Assembly (NCBI GenBank): GCA_016744135.1
Contig: JADGEX010000002.1
Location: 434,001-498,000 of the forward strand
Direction of reading: 5' to 3'
From: Pseudodesulfovibrio sp.
Lineage (GTDB): Bacteria > Desulfobacterota > Desulfovibrionia > Desulfovibrionales > Desulfovibrionaceae
DNA: 64,000 nt
A model generated the notes under the pieces. It saw only the letters and a list, made by a program, of their open reading frames with translations, was not told the DNA's origin and ran no database searches. Both the position numbers and the translations under genes were made by a program. Every line of letters starts with the position of its first letter. The stretch's first letter is position 1. Shown piece by piece: positions 44,694 through 54,318 of the stretch.

Positions 44694-45932
44694 TTATTTG
44701 CGGTGCGGTTTTAGTGCCCTGATGCGGTCGAGGACCGGTGGGTGGCTGTACCCGAGCCAGACTGTTAGTGGATGCGGAGTCAGATTGGACAGATTACTGG
44801 CCGAGAGTTTTTTCAAGGCCGAGATCATGCTGTCAGGGTGCTCTGTGGTCGTGGCGGCAAAGGCATCTGCTTCATATTCATGCGTACGGGATACGCGGTT
44901 GGAAATTACAGACAGGATCAGTGACAACGGTGTGTAAAGGAGAACGAAAAAGACCAGTCCCGCGTAGATGGACGTCTGCTCCATGCCAAAGGCATCAAAT
45001 AATGGACGGGAGTCGAGAAACAGGGACATGAGATAGAAGATGGCCCCGGTTTTGAGAATGCCGGTGAACATCCGTTTCTTGATATGTCCGAGTTTGGCGT
45101 GTCCGACCTCATGCGCGAGTACGGCCACGATTTCGTCCACGGTCATTTCCTTGATAAGCGTGTCAAACAGTGCGATGCGGCGACGCTTGCCGAATCCTGT
45201 AAAAAATGCGTTGCTTTTGGTGGATCGTTTGGAGCCGTCCATGACGAAGATGCCTGAGAGTTCAAAGCCTGCTGAATCGGCGTATGTTTCAAGAGCTAAA
45301 CGCAGTTCGCCTTTTTCAAGTGGAGTGAATTTGTTGAATATCGGTAGAATCCAGGTGGGAGCCACATACGTCAAGCCTAATGAGACTGCCACGGCAAATC
45401 CCCAACAATATAGCCAAGCGTATCCTCCGGCCTCCCGCAAGAAGAGCAGGATAGCAGCAACCAGTATGCCGCCGATCAGGCCTGTCAGAAATAATCCTTT
45501 GATGCGATCAGTGACGAAAGTCGTCAAGGATGTGGTGTTGAAGCCGAATTTTTTTTCCAGCACAAATGTATGATAGGCTTCAAACGGCAGGCTCATGATC
45601 CCGCTGATGAGTCCGAGTGCTCCGATATATATCAGGCCGGTAGAGAGCGTGGACAAGCCGAGCGAGCGGATTATTTGGTCCAGCAGATTGAACCCGCCGA
45701 AGAGGATGACAATAAGAATGACTGCGGTGTTGAATGAATCGGTCAGGGAGGAGAACTTCATGGAAGCTCGTGTATACTCCTGTGACTGGCGATACGTGTC
45801 TGTATCAAAGACATCGCGAAGTTCTCGCGGTGGGGCAGGTCTCATGGCCCGTGCATTCAGAAAATCAGAGGTGACGCCGAGCAGCCATGATATGATGAGA
45901 GAAGTGATAATGACCGCGAAGTATATGTTCAA
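44694..45932 (-). CDS. M48 (Ste24-type) membrane zinc protease
   Basis: A 412-residue integral membrane protease of the CAAX-prenyl-protease-1 type. Zinc ligands are HEVGH (in AVLAHEVGHAKLGH) and the downstream Glu in THEYEADAFA. Several membrane helices precede and follow the catalytic part. In bacteria such proteins degrade or cut membrane proteins. The start is a TTG with AGGAG seven bases upstream; no ATG fits. It lies upstream of the cNMP pair on the same strand but with a gap of 68 bases. Confidence 0.88.
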   Translation of the reverse strand: MNIYFAVIITSLIISWLLGVTSDFLNARAMRPAPPRELRDVFDTDTYRQSQEYTRASMKFSSLTDSFNTAVILIVILFGGFNLLDQIIRSLGLSTLSTGLIYIGALGLISGIMSLPFEAYHTFVLEKKFGFNTTSLTTFVTDRIKGLFLTGLIGGILVAAILLFLREAGGYAWLYCWGFAVAVSLGLTYVAPTWILPIFNKFTPLEKGELRLALETYADSAGFELSGIFVMDGSKRSTKSNAFFTGFGKRRRIALFDTLIKEMTVDEIVAVLAHEVGHAKLGHIKKRMFTGILKTGAIFYLMSLFLDSRPLFDAFGMEQTSIYAGLVFFVLLYTPLSLILSVISNRVSRTHEYEADAFAATTTEHPDSMISALKKLSASNLSNLTPHPLTVWLGYSHPPVLDRIRALKPHRK

Positions 45933-46137
45933 ATCAGGCTCCTGAATGGGGTGATTTCACTTGATTGGATGGTCGGGTAAGCTAGCCCGACCGAGTGTTG
46001 TGCGTCAACTGCTGTGCAGGAAAAAGGGCAGAGCATGTTGGGAAAGCTGGAACGTTTTCATGTGCTCTTGATAAAATCTATAGGCTGATGTACTTTACGT
46101 AAGAATCTCAACATATTTGACGTAGGAATCGAAGTTC

Positions 46138-47010
46138 ATGCCACGTGTGAAGATGACTGCCAAAGAAATTCGGGAAAACATAGCCCGTGCTCGCGCTTAT
46201 GCCAAAAAGAGTGATTATCTGCGGACGCTCAGTTGTTTGGCCGGTGCTATCAAAGGGCTGGTAACCAGTCAGGTTTTCGGTGCCGAAAAATTTGAGATTC
46301 ATGCCCATCTGGATGAAGCTCTGCGCGATCTCAATAAGATGAAGATGATACGCAAGCTTTTTCCCAAGGGGCTCAAGTGTGAAAAGGGCAAGGAAAAGGC
46401 CTTTTATCAGACTCTCATGCGGCTGCACAAAAAGCTGGGTGAGGCCATGGAAAAGGCTCGTGTCGCCAAGATGCGGAAACGATTGGGCGTATTGGATGAC
46501 AATCTGATCAAGGCCGCCAATCTCGTCAAGGCGGGCAGTCCGCTCGAAGCTCGGAAGCTTTATTCTAAAATTTCAGAATATTTTCAGGATATTGAAGGGA
46601 TTAATTCGGACATTGGTAATCGGATGACCACCTTCGGCATGTTTTCCGAGGCCGTGCCATATTTGCAAAAAGCTCTTGAAACCCAGAACAATGACGCCCG
46701 TGCCCACAATGCACTTATCCTGAGTTATGAGGGGATGCATGAAACGGGAAAAGCCATGGCTGCCATCAAGGATGCCATGCGGTGGCTCGGTCCGAGCGAA
46801 GGGTTGTACCTGCGGATGGCCAAGCTTCATTTCGCCCGGCGCGAGTGGGGCGAAGTCTTCAACAATGCCAAGGCGGCATTAGATCGCAACCCACTCAACA
46901 CCGCGGCCGAAAAGCTCATGAAGAGGGCAGAGCCAAAGATTTTCAGTGCGACGAAAAAAGCACCAGGCAAAGGCAAACCTGTCAAAAAGACCCACGACCT
47001 GAGCTTTTAA
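46138..47010 (+). CDS. TPR-repeat protein of unknown role
   Basis: A 290-residue, very basic soluble protein. The N-terminal half is helical and Lys-rich; residues of about 150-265 hold TPR-like repeats (PYLQKALETQNNDARAHNAL). The tail is Lys/Pro-rich (KKAPGKGKPVKKTH). No signal peptide. Its stop abuts the stop of the convergent gene at 47011 with no gap. The function is unknown; TPR proteins usually hold partners together. Confidence 0.75.
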   Translation: MPRVKMTAKEIRENIARARAYAKKSDYLRTLSCLAGAIKGLVTSQVFGAEKFEIHAHLDEALRDLNKMKMIRKLFPKGLKCEKGKEKAFYQTLMRLHKKLGEAMEKARVAKMRKRLGVLDDNLIKAANLVKAGSPLEARKLYSKISEYFQDIEGINSDIGNRMTTFGMFSEAVPYLQKALETQNNDARAHNALILSYEGMHETGKAMAAIKDAMRWLGPSEGLYLRMAKLHFARREWGEVFNNAKAALDRNPLNTAAEKLMKRAEPKIFSATKKAPGKGKPVKKTHDLSF

Positions 47011-47487
47011 TTACTTCCTGCTATCTGTTAGTTCTTTCCGTTCGACAGTGATGACTGAGCCATTGCTCATGCCAATGACCAATCCGCCGTCACGGTCCAC
47101 GCTCAATCCAATAATTCGCCCATCGCAGCGGTAAGCCTCACGAACACTCCCATTCCGTGTCACTGCATGGACTCGTCCTGATGCTGTGCCTACATACAGT
47201 GTCTGTTTGCTGTCTACGGCCAACACCGTGGGGGTGTCCTCCACCTGAGCATACATGATGGGTTCGCCTCCTGAAGGCAGGCAAAATATCTGACCTGTCT
47301 GGCCGCATGCGGTGTACACGTTTGACCGGTTGTCCATGACCAATCCCACTGGTTTGGCTCGGTTCGGGCAGGCAAAATCTGTCGTTTTTTTGACCGGTTG
47401 CGCATATGCTACGGTGATCCCTGCAAGCATGATAAGCAGGCCGGTTAACCCTAAAACACACAGTCGGCGATTCATTGTTCTCTGCAT
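47011..47487 (-). CDS. Small exported beta-propeller-like protein
   Basis: A 158-residue protein with a signal peptide (cleavage after AYA, near residue 28) and three to four repeats of the NHL/WD-like kind (VGLVMDNRSNVYTACGQTGQIFCL; TVLAVDSKQTLYVGT; IGLSVDRDGGLVIGM), so it is half a propeller and might dimerise. AGGAG precedes the start. It diverges from the LysR gene and may be its target. The family is not recognised. Confidence 0.65.
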   Translation of the reverse strand: MQRTMNRRLCVLGLTGLLIMLAGITVAYAQPVKKTTDFACPNRAKPVGLVMDNRSNVYTACGQTGQIFCLPSGGEPIMYAQVEDTPTVLAVDSKQTLYVGTASGRVHAVTRNGSVREAYRCDGRIIGLSVDRDGGLVIGMSNGSVITVERKELTDSRK

Positions 47488-47530
47488 TGAGAGTCTCCTA
47501 GGTATGCTCAGAAACTAGGAGCGAGGCATC

Positions 47531-47549
47531 AATATGTCCAATACATATT
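47531..47549. promoter_or_regulatory. Palindrome in the divergent LysR intergenic region
   Basis: AATATGT-N5-ACATATT is a perfect seven-base inverted repeat between the divergent propeller and LysR genes, where a LysR regulator commonly binds its own operator. Confidence 0.45.
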
Positions 47550-47582
47550 TACACCTTGATTGATATGTTGTACCTCTTGATG

Positions 47583-48506
47583 ATGGAACTCAGACAGCTC
47601 AAATATTTTATTGCCGTGGCAGAGGAACTGCATTTTGGGCGGGCCGCCGAGCGGTGCCATATCGCGCAACCGCCGCTTTCCCAGCAGATCAAGCGACTCG
47701 AAGAAGAACTCGGTGTCATCTTGTTGGAACGAACCAGCCGGAAGGTGTCGCTCACGGACGAGGGCAGTATGTTTCTTGCCGTGGCGCGTGATACCCTGTG
47801 TACGCTTGATGGCGGTATCGAGAAAATGCACATGATGGCCGAGGGCCTTATCGGCAAGTTACGGGTCGGGTTTCTCAGTTCCGGCTTGCATACTGATTTT
47901 TTCAAAGGAGTGACCGCTTTTCGAAAGAAATATCCCGGCATCATGTTAGATATCCGCGAGATGCAGTCCTCCGACCAGAACAACGCCCTACGCGCAGGTG
48001 ATCTCGATGTCGGGCTGTCGCATCATTGCTATGCCAACCATTACAATCTCGAAGCCAAAACGTTTATGGCGGATCGCTATTTCCTTGCAGTGCATCATGA
48101 GCACCCGCTCGTTGCCCAGGGCCATGCGGGCTATCCGGACATCGACAAGGAACCGTTTATCATGTTCTCGCGGCAGCATTATCCGGAAGCCTATGATCGC
48201 GCTATTGGTCGCTATTACAAGTATGGCGTTCAGCCCCGTGTTGTGCAGGAAGCCAAGACACACCAGACAAAGCTTTCCCTCATTGCCGCAGGTATGGGCA
48301 TTGGTTTTGTACCCGAGCGTATGTGTGCCGCGCTCCCTGATTGCGTTCGTATGATTCCTTTTGATTTTCAAGGTGAGGTACACAACACCCCTCTCAAGCT
48401 TGTTTGGCGCAAGGGCGACAAGTCCCCGACGCTCAAATGCTTTCTTGAGGTGCTCAGTGAATTTTGTCGTGAAGTCGATGATGTCGCGAACGGCTGTAAT
48501 ACTTAG
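47583..48506 (+). CDS. LysR-family transcriptional regulator
   Basis: A 307-residue LysR regulator. The N-terminal winged helix reads MELRQLKYFIAVAEELHFGRAAERCHIAQPPLSQQ, very close to the CatR/BenM subgroup signature, and the rest is the two-lobe effector domain. I use the ATG at 47583 by family alignment; an ATG one codon earlier is equally possible, and there is no clear ribosome site. Subgroup relatives sense aromatic acids. The divergent gene at 47011-47487 is the only obvious target here. Confidence 0.9.
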   Translation: MELRQLKYFIAVAEELHFGRAAERCHIAQPPLSQQIKRLEEELGVILLERTSRKVSLTDEGSMFLAVARDTLCTLDGGIEKMHMMAEGLIGKLRVGFLSSGLHTDFFKGVTAFRKKYPGIMLDIREMQSSDQNNALRAGDLDVGLSHHCYANHYNLEAKTFMADRYFLAVHHEHPLVAQGHAGYPDIDKEPFIMFSRQHYPEAYDRAIGRYYKYGVQPRVVQEAKTHQTKLSLIAAGMGIGFVPERMCAALPDCVRMIPFDFQGEVHNTPLKLVWRKGDKSPTLKCFLEVLSEFCREVDDVANGCNT

Positions 48507-48600
48507 GCCTACCGGCGGTCGCTTTCAGCGGGACCAGAGAACCCTTTGAAAAGGGTTCTCTGGACTCTCCTAAACTTTTTGGGTCGCCTTCGGCGAGGTT
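48507..48600 (-). repeat. Dispersed intergenic repeat after the LysR gene
   Basis: On the minus strand: CGCCGAAGGCG palindrome, AAAAAGTTTAGGA box, hairpin with arms CCAGAGAACCCTTT and its complement, then a second small palindrome (CGCTGAAAGCG) and CCGCCGGTAGGC. The order is the same as after trpA, but the copy is on the opposite strand. Confidence 0.75.
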
Positions 48601-48655
48601 GTTTAGGGGAGTTTTTTATCCGTCTGGGAGGGGTGGAGGAAAGGGTGGTTCCTTT

Positions 48656-48880
48656 TTATTCCGATTCAGTTACTTCGTCGGTTTCGTAGCGCAATATATC
48701 GCCGGGTTGGCAGTCCAGATGTTTGCAGATGGCATCCAGTGTGGTGAAGCGGATAGCCTTTGCCTTGCCTGTCTTCAGGATAGAAAGGTTTTGAGGGGTG
48801 ATACCCACGGCTTCCGCCAGTTCTTTTGAGCTGGTTTTGCGTCTCGCCAGCATGACATCAAGGTCAATGATGATACCCAT
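48656..48880 (-). CDS. Small XRE/YozG-like HTH regulator
   Basis: A 74-residue helix-turn-helix protein (IIIDLDVMLARRKTSSKELA, ITPQNLSILKTGKAKAIRF) of the short Cro/C1 kind known as YozG or HTH_26. It is the usual partner of DUF2975 membrane proteins and starts eight bases after that gene here. Together they look like a small regulator with a membrane anchor or anti-factor; the targets are unknown. Confidence 0.88.
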   Translation of the reverse strand: MGIIIDLDVMLARRKTSSKELAEAVGITPQNLSILKTGKAKAIRFTTLDAICKHLDCQPGDILRYETDEVTESE

Positions 48881-48888
48881 AGCGCCCC

Positions 48889-49461
48889 CTAAACCGTCAG
48901 CTCGTTCACTTCGCGGAGTTTACGGCCCTCTTCCATGATCCAACTCACCAGTATGATGACACCGGCTATAACCACTTCTTCAAAGTTGGCCGAGTCCAAT
49001 GATATGGATATCATACGTTCTCCCGGTGGGTTGTTGATGGTCAAAACAAGGGTCAGCAAAGCCTCATGTATCGGTCCGACGCAGACTCCAATCAGCATGG
49101 TCCAACCCGTGCGACGAATATACATGACCGTGTTTCGCGTGAATATTTCACCCGCAGCAAAGCAACTGAACAGTTGAACCAGCCACCACAAGGAAAGCAT
49201 GCCTATGGCCGTCGGGAGCATATCAACACCCAGTCCAAGAATACGTGTGCTCCACGCCAGCGGGTAAGCCGGGGCCTGAGCTTCATCTATGCCCAAATCC
49301 TCAGTCAGGAATTCAATGGCCATTGAAGGGCTATCATCATCCATGAGCATTATTTCGCCGCCAGTCAGCCAGATGCCTCCCACAATCAGCGGGCTTGCAA
49401 TAAGGGCAACAAGGAATATCGCGCGGAAAAATTTGGCAAATTTCTGAATACGTTCGTTCAT
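48889..49461 (-). CDS. DUF2975 membrane protein
   Basis: A 190-residue protein with four hydrophobic segments. The pattern (long first TM, polar segment with acidic residues, then three more) and the following YozG-like HTH gene identify the DUF2975 pair. The start MNERIQKF follows AGGAG; the open frame before it is ignored. Its role is unknown; in other bacteria the pair is linked to regulation of small membrane or peptide systems. Confidence 0.85.
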   Translation of the reverse strand: MNERIQKFAKFFRAIFLVALIASPLIVGGIWLTGGEIMLMDDDSPSMAIEFLTEDLGIDEAQAPAYPLAWSTRILGLGVDMLPTAIGMLSLWWLVQLFSCFAAGEIFTRNTVMYIRRTGWTMLIGVCVGPIHEALLTLVLTINNPPGERMISISLDSANFEEVVIAGVIILVSWIMEEGRKLREVNELTV

Positions 49462-49668
49462 AACAGACTCCTGTGTTGTCGTGATGAGTCCTTTTTGCGA
49501 TGATTTATTATCGTTTGTCAATAAATTTTTGCTGAAAAAGGACGTTTTTTATATTTGCACTTCTCGGTGTGCGTAGGGAATTTGCAGGAAGATGAGAGAT
49601 GTGTTTGACCGTTGTGGGAGTTGGCCGTTACATTGTAAGTAATGCATAAGTGAAGAGGATAACACCAC

Positions 49669-49989
49669 ATGGAAGAAATGAATAAGCGGGAAAGGGCCGA
49701 GGCCGATATCAAGGATGCCGAAGAGCGCATTCGTTTTTTTAACAAGCATTGGTTGAATCACAGGAATATTCTTCCTGCCTTCGCCGTTTCCTTGATGGTG
49801 CTCATTTTCCTCGGGATGCTGGTTCCCATTATCATGGTGCCGGTGTGGATTCTCGGTGGCGTATACGTAGCTGTCTTTGTTGGTGCCATGTATTGGCGGT
49901 CCCGCCGAGCGGATACGTTGAATGAGGAGATGGAAGCCGTTCAAAAAGCGTTCAAAGAATACGAGCGTGGACGGCGTAAAAGGAAATAA
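49669..49989 (+). CDS. Small two-TM membrane protein
   Basis: A 106-residue protein with a charged N-terminal helix, two hydrophobic helices (about 36-56 and 60-78), and a charged coiled-coil C terminus ending RRKRK. No family recognised. GAAGAGG precedes the start. It stands alone between the DUF2975 gene and the PH-domain gene. Confidence 0.6.
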   Translation: MEEMNKRERAEADIKDAEERIRFFNKHWLNHRNILPAFAVSLMVLIFLGMLVPIIMVPVWILGGVYVAVFVGAMYWRSRRADTLNEEMEAVQKAFKEYERGRRKRK

Positions 49990-50053
49990 GGCATCAAAAA
50001 TTATTGTTCATCATGCGCCCAAAGCGCAATTAACTTTTTGAAAAGGACTGAAA

Positions 50054-50431
50054 ATGGGATTTTTAGATGGATTGATGGGGAATGCAACGGAAGTAAGTGT
50101 TGAGGAAATCGAGCAGGAATTTTCCCCTATTCTCGGCAACAACGAGCACGTCGAACGCGCCTTCAAAGTCGTGCGTGATATGTATATCTTCACCTCCGGT
50201 CGTCTGATTCTTATCGACAAACAAGGACTCACAGGCAAAAAAGTCGATTATCTCTCCATCCCCTATCGCTCAATCTCAACCTTCAGTGTCGAGTCCGCCG
50301 GGCATTTCGATCTCGAATCAGAACTCACCCTCTGGGTTTCCGGGCGGCACGATCCCATCAAAAAAGAACTCAAAAAAGGCAGCGACGTAGTCGGTATTCA
50401 GAAATTACTGGCTAACAAGATTTTGAAATAG
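50054..50431 (+). CDS. Bacterial PH-domain protein
   Basis: A 125-residue protein of the bPH_1 (YjqA-like) kind: FTSGRLILIDKQGLTGKKVDYLSIPYRSISTFSVESAG and the strand ESELTLWVSG are typical. Bacterial PH domains of this family form rings and are of unknown function. No TM segment. The ribosome site is AAAAGGA. Confidence 0.8.
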   Translation: MGFLDGLMGNATEVSVEEIEQEFSPILGNNEHVERAFKVVRDMYIFTSGRLILIDKQGLTGKKVDYLSIPYRSISTFSVESAGHFDLESELTLWVSGRHDPIKKELKKGSDVVGIQKLLANKILK

Positions 50432-50441
50432 CTTTCTGGAG

Positions 50442-50651
50442 GGGATGCCTACCGGCGGTCTCCTTCGGAGAGAGCAGGGTGCTGCCCTGCACCCGCCTAA
50501 GGCCGAGGGCCTTAGGAATCCCATGTCGCCTTGCGGCGAGGGGTCAGGGTGGCAGAGGCCGGGCCATGGAATGCTTGCGAGAAACGGGGAATCCCCAGCT
50601 GGTCGCGTCTTTCGACGCTCTCTGGCTGAGGATTCCCCGTTTCTCGCAAGC
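50442..50651. repeat. Repeat-dense intergenic block with 79-nt hairpin
   Basis: It starts with TACCGGCGG and small palindromes (TCTCCTTCGGAGA), then GCAGGGTGCTGCCCTGC, CCTAAGGCCGAGGGCCTTAGG and TCGCCTTGCGGCGA, and ends in a long inverted repeat with 22-base perfect arms (50573-50594 and 50630-50651) that also pairs inside. The block lies between the PH-domain gene and the HNH gene. It shares elements with the dispersed repeat family of this window. Confidence 0.65.
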
Positions 50652-50725
50652 GGTTGCCAACGCCGCCAGTTTAAGTTGGAAGAGCGCGAGGGAGTGGGAT
50701 GGCAGCGTAATTCATTTTTTTATTA

Positions 50726-51427
50726 CTATACATTGAATTTTTTGAGTATTCTTGTCTTTGAAGCTTTTGCTTTGTCTCGATTCCATCTTGTATTTTTAGT
50801 CACCTCAATCATAAAAACTACACGATTATAAAATGCAAACATATACGAGTCGTCCTTAATCCACAGGATAGGACCATCATCCTCTTTATAATGAGCAAGA
50901 GAGTTTTTTTTTAAATCTTCAAATGGATATGTTCCATTTGTGTTGTGATACTTTTTTTGGAAAAATTCTAAAGTTTCGCCTGCTGCAAAGTCGATATTGA
51001 TTATGCTTTTTCGAGTTAAAAGTGGAGATTTGTGATGCAAAAAAAAAGCTCCTTTCGCTAACATTTCACCATAACGAATGATTTCGTCACCGGTTATATC
51101 ATATGTAAGTTGGATTGTGTTGTGCCCGTATCTTTTGCCTGATTGTATAGTACGGATAGCCCTATTTCGAGTATGGTCATTTGCTTCTAAGGCTTTTTCA
51201 AAAGCTTCTTTTTGTAGCCCTTTTTTGTTTGATAATGTTTTGGAATACCAACCAATAAGAGAGTCTAGATATCCTTTCTTTCGATTGTTGCAATCTTTAC
51301 ATGCAAAAAAGTCAGATTCTAATCCTTTAGAATTTGTATAGGCAATTTTGGGTATTAGATGTTCTCTGCTACGGTTGATTCTTGTAAGCGGCTGTAAACA
51401 ATATGGACAAATTTTATTTTGTAGCAT
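50726..51427 (-). CDS. HNH endonuclease, AT-rich
   Basis: A 233-residue HNH nuclease. The zinc and active-site region is CPYCLQPLTRINRSREHLIPK then CKDCNNRKKG, i.e. two CxxC pairs around the His-Leu core. The rest is alpha-helical and unknown. Base use is much richer in A and T than the genes on both sides, and it is flanked by hairpin repeats, which suggests transfer. No restriction methylase or intein is near. It may be a stand-alone nuclease or part of a defence system, which I cannot show. The ribosome site is poor. Confidence 0.75.
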   Translation of the reverse strand: MLQNKICPYCLQPLTRINRSREHLIPKIAYTNSKGLESDFFACKDCNNRKKGYLDSLIGWYSKTLSNKKGLQKEAFEKALEANDHTRNRAIRTIQSGKRYGHNTIQLTYDITGDEIIRYGEMLAKGAFFLHHKSPLLTRKSIINIDFAAGETLEFFQKKYHNTNGTYPFEDLKKNSLAHYKEDDGPILWIKDDSYMFAFYNRVVFMIEVTKNTRWNRDKAKASKTRILKKFNV

Positions 51428-51478
51428 GGTTTATTGAGTACATGTTCGACTTTAAATGTCAATAACCCCTCCCCCTTT

Positions 51479-51603
51479 GCGCGAAGCGCACATAAAAAGT
51501 TTAGGAAGGGAGAAAGGGATGGGGGTCTGGGGGAAGGGGAAGAGGGGAAGCCCTTTCCAAAGGGTTCCCCTCTTCCCCTTCCCCCAGCCGCCGGAGGCAT
51601 TCC
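51479..51603 (+). repeat. Dispersed intergenic repeat before groEL terminator
   Basis: GCGCGAAGCGC palindrome, AAAAAGTTTAGGA box, a very GC-rich hairpin with arms CTGGGGGAAGGGGAAGAGGG and its complement around CCTTTCCAAAGG, then CCGCCGGAGGCAT. This is the clearest full copy. Its hairpin arm is nearly the same as in the one between infA and deaD. Confidence 0.8.
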
Positions 51604-51610
51604 AAAAAAG

Positions 51611-51645
51611 AAACCCGCCCCGGTCCGTGAGGACCGAGGCGGGTT
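51611..51645 (-). terminator. Terminator after groEL
   Basis: AACCCGCC(T)CGGTCC pairs with GGACCGG(G)GCGGGTT around TCAC, followed by TCTTTTTT on the minus strand. It lies 29 bases past the groEL stop. Confidence 0.9.
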
Positions 51646-51673
51646 ATTTAATTGGCTATGCGTACGTACTAGT

Positions 51674-53350
<1,677 letters not shown>

Positions 53351-53391
53351 TTAGAAGAAATGTTTGTGTATGAATTCGGTGAATGTAACGA

Positions 53392-53679
53392 CTAGTCGAC
53401 GATAGCGAGGATGTCTTCCTCACGCATGACCAGATGTTCCACGCCTTCGATGTTGATTTCCATTCCGGCGTATTTGGCAAACAGCACGGAATCGCCGACC
53501 TTAACGGTCAGGGCAACGCGGTCGCCAGCGTCGTTCGGCTTACCGGGACCGGCAGCGACGATTTCACCCTTCATGGGCTTTTCCTTGGCAGAATCCGGGA
53601 TGTAGATGCCACCCGCGGTTTTCTCTTCCATTTCCAGACGCTTGACCAAGACGCGGTCGTTCAGCGGTTTCAGTTCCAT
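53392..53679 (-). CDS. groES: Co-chaperonin GroES
   Basis: A 95-residue co-chaperonin with the mobile loop [18 protein letters not shown] and the roof part near [11 protein letters not shown]. It caps the GroEL ring. GGAGG lies a little upstream. It is the first gene of the groESL unit. Confidence 0.98.
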   Translation of the reverse strand: MELKPLNDRVLVKRLEMEEKTAGGIYIPDSAKEKPMKGEIVAAGPGKPNDAGDRVALTVKVGDSVLFAKYAGMEINIEGVEHLVMREEDILAIVD

Positions 53680-53758
53680 CCTTTATTACCTCCAAAGGGA
53701 ATAATTTGATTTTTTGTGGGTCGGCATGTGCTACCAGACGGCCCATTATGCTGCGTGA

Positions 53759-53786
53759 AAGATAAACACCGCGTTCAGAGTGTCAA
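53759..53786 (-). promoter_or_regulatory. Candidate promoter of groESL
   Basis: Minus strand TTGACA (53786-53781), 16 bases, TATCTT (53764-53759). It could be sigma-70. I do not see a CIRCE element (TTAGCACTC repeat) nor a good sigma-32 box. Confidence 0.45.
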
Positions 53787-53966
53787 GCTGGATAGGCAAA
53801 AAAAATCCAGTCCGTAGAGAGTGAAAAACAGGTTTATATCCCATTATTTGAGATATGTCGGTTAACCTACTGATTTTATGAAAATATTATAAACAATAAT
53901 AGTTACTGCTAATTGGGCCCCGTTGATTGCATAATACTTGATGTACCGCAAACGGAGGTCGTCAAT

Positions 53967-54059
53967 ATGTCGAGTGCAGATCGTTCCGGTTATTTGGCAT
54001 TATTTCATAAGGACCACGGCACGGAGCGGGTGCTTCACGCCATTGATTATGAGCATTGA
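53967..54059 (+). CDS. Possible small ORF, 30 residues
   Basis: ATG with an excellent ribosome site (CGGAGGTCGTCAAT) and 30 codons, MSSADRSGYLALFHKDHGTE and on to a TGA. No match to a family. A terminator hairpin lies about 100 bases downstream and the OlsF-like gene follows, so this could be an independent small gene or a leader. The rest of the 640-base gap 53680-54318 shows no other gene; an antisense frame of 98 codons looks like chance. Confidence 0.35.
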   Translation: MSSADRSGYLALFHKDHGTERVLHAIDYEH

Positions 54060-54156
54060 GCATGTGCCCTCCCCATTCCGTGCAAACATTAGTCGGTGCG
54101 GTGTGACCTTGTAGGTTCGCTCCAGTGAGATAATTGATAAATAGAAGATACTTTGC

Positions 54157-54184
54157 CCCCGGATATGTCGGTATCCGGGGTTTT
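54157..54184 (+). terminator. Hairpin upstream of the OlsF-like gene
   Basis: CCCCGGATA (54157-54165) pairs with TATCCGGGG (54172-54180), followed by TTTT. It lies between the small ORF and the acyltransferase gene. Confidence 0.75.
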
Positions 54185-54318
54185 CCTTTTGGATGAGATT
54201 GCTGTCACAGAACAGTCGAAAGAGCGTCACCAAAGTGTGGTGTTTTGTCATGAAGGCGGCGCGAATTCGGCAGGGATTCATCATAGGGTTCGGCAACCAA
54301 TCACCCTAGGAGGAATGA

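Noticed and set aside
50442..50651. CRISPR-like or tRNA-like nature of the palindromic block
   Set aside because: The palindromes differ from one another and have no regular spacing; they match the intergenic repeat family better.
54000..54296. 98-codon frame on the minus strand before the OlsF-like gene
   Set aside because: No ribosome site, crosses a terminator hairpin, and composition is random-looking.
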